A stretch of DNA of 64,000 bases from Blattabacterium sp. (Blaberus giganteus) (GTDB lineage Bacteria > Bacteroidota > Bacteroidia > Flavobacteriales > Blattabacteriaceae). Of the stretch, positions 63,123 to 64,000 are shown piece after piece; position 1 is the first letter of the stretch, and the number at the start of each line of letters is the position of its first letter. The notes beneath the pieces were generated by a model. That model saw only the letters and a list, made by a program, of their open reading frames with translations. It made no database searches and was not told the DNA's origin. The stretch is from assembly GCF_000262715.1 (NCBI RefSeq), contig NC_017924.1:248001-312000 (forward strand). The letters run 5' to 3'. A program made the translations under genes and the position numbers.

Positions 63123-64000
63123 GAACAAATTCTATTTTTTGCCTGTTCCAAAATTTTTACTGGACAACACATAGAAAATCTTACATATCCTTTGCCATTA
63201 TGACCAAATACTCTTCCAGGAGTGACAAATATGTGATAAGTTTCTAGAAATTTTTTGGACCATATATAATCATTTTTATTTGCATCAGTGATTTTCGCCC
63301 AAACAAATATTCCAGAACTTTTTATTGTATATTTTAAATTTAAAAAATCACATATATCCCATATAATTTTTCTTCGTTTAAGATATTCTATATTGAGTTT
63401 TTCAAACCATTTTGAATCATGATTCATGGCTTCTATGGCTCCAATTTGTATGGGATAATACATACCGGAATCCATTTGACTTTTTACTTTCAATATATTT
63501 TTAATAAATTCCTTTTTTCCTATTATCATTCCAACACGCCATCCAGGCATATTATAACTTTTACTTAAAGAATTTAATTCCAAAGCTATATTTTTAGCTC
63601 CTTTTACATTAAAAATACTTAAAGGACGTTCTTGATTCAAGATAAAACCATAAGGATTGTCATGAACAAGTAATACATGATTTTTTTTCGCAAAAAAAAC
63701 AATTTTTTCTAATTCTTCAAAAGAAATGGTTGCCCCAGTAGGCATGTGAGGATAATTGATCCACATCATTTTTGCCTTTGTATTAGATATATTTTCCAAT
63801 CTTGGAACCCAATTATCATTCTCATAAAGATCATAATAAACAATTTTTGCTTCCAAAAGTTTTGATATAGAGGAATAAGTAGGATATCCCGGATCAGAAA
63901 TTAATACTTTATCCCCTTTATTTAAATAAGACATGCTTATATACATAATTCCTTCCTTAGAACCCATTAATGGTAAAATTTCATTTTCAGGATCCACATC
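63119..64000 (-). CDS. PLP-dependent aminotransferase (class I/II), C-terminal part
   Basis: The 5' end lies beyond base 64000. The visible ~294 residues include ILPLMGSKEGI, SDPGYPTYSSI, NYPHMPTGATI, VHDNPYG, the PLP Lys in LNSLSKSYNMPGWRVGM and the substrate Arg near YVRFSM. The GSKEGI and DPGYP motifs resemble the LL-DAP/prephenate aminotransferase group. Next to tyrA, it likely aminates aromatic keto acids or prephenate; substrate cannot be set from the sequence. Confidence 0.88.
   Translation of the reverse strand, partial: DVDPENEILPLMGSKEGIMYISMSYLNKGDKVLISDPGYPTYSSISKLLEAKIVYYDLYENDNWVPRLENISNTKAKMMWINYPHMPTGATISFEELEKIVFFAKKNHVLLVHDNPYGFILNQERPLSIFNVKGAKNIALELNSLSKSYNMPGWRVGMIIGKKEFIKNILKVKSQMDSGMYYPIQIGAIEAMNHDSKWFEKLNIEYLKRRKIIWDICDFLNLKYTIKSSGIFVWAKITDANKNDYIWSKKFLETYHIFVTPGRVFGHNGKGYVRFSMCCPVKILEQAKNRICS

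Noticed and set aside
1-64000. CRISPR arrays, insertion sequences, prophage or defence genes
   Set aside because: No spaced repeats, transposase, integrase, restriction or toxin-antitoxin genes were seen; every well-supported frame is a housekeeping or envelope gene.

Overview
The window looks like part of the chromosome of a reduced Flavobacteriales endosymbiont, most like Blattabacterium, the cockroach and Mastotermes symbiont. The sequence is extremely AT-rich, with A/T homopolymers inside genes and very short intergenic gaps. I see no mobile elements, prophage or CRISPR arrays. The gene content is Bacteroidetes-like: split transketolase, a DAHP synthase-chorismate mutase fusion, a large PiT transporter, mevalonate decarboxylase, and a promoter box of the TAnnTTTG type. 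Peptidoglycan, diaminopimelate and amino acid synthesis genes are kept. The genus assignment is inference from gene content and was not checked by a search.

Layout. 1-2614 (minus strand): 5' part of aroA, a MazG-like pyrophosphohydrolase and the two transketolase halves. 2694-12035: smpB, an OmpA-like porin, tatC, ychF, an M42 peptidase, dapF, an HtrA protease, an LptF/G-type permease and tgt. 12107-26546 (plus strand): a compact division and cell wall (dcw) cluster, rsmH-ftsL-ftsI-murE-mraY-murD-ftsW-murG-murC-ftsQ-ftsA-ftsZ, running into hisS. 27934-36564: PnuC, a phosphopantetheinyl transferase, Mrp, a PNP-like protein, murB, small membrane proteins, rlmB, pheS, CvpA and a LuxE-like enzyme. 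36597-45915: phosphate transporter, ruvA, der, trmD, argH, gyrB and uppP. 45916-46136: a short decayed stretch that I read as a truB remnant. 46137-54485: rpsP, tRNA-Gln, a glutamate/dicarboxylate symporter, mvaD, tRNA-His, an aspartate aminotransferase, rsmG, an amidohydrolase, lysS and lipB. 54482-64000 (minus strand): mtaB, a peroxiredoxin, dnaG, rpe, fabI, metK, then an aromatic unit of DAHP synthase/chorismate mutase, tyrA and a PLP aminotransferase cut by the window end.

Together the genes point to a symbiont that makes its own peptidoglycan (mur genes, dapF, uppP, undecaprenyl cycle), divides with FtsZ/FtsA, makes aromatic amino acids, arginine and lysine precursors, makes isoprenoids by a mevalonate route, and keeps replication and translation genes. 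Convergent genes often overlap at their 3' ends, a mark of compaction.

I found no convincing new multi-gene system. The items most worth a second look are a purine nucleoside phosphorylase homologue that has lost nearly all of its active-site residues, the truB relic, an internal deletion in YchF, loss of zinc ligands in DnaG and Tgt, an FtsZ without a recognisable C-terminal peptide, and the recurrent TAnnTTTG boxes in front of transcription units.
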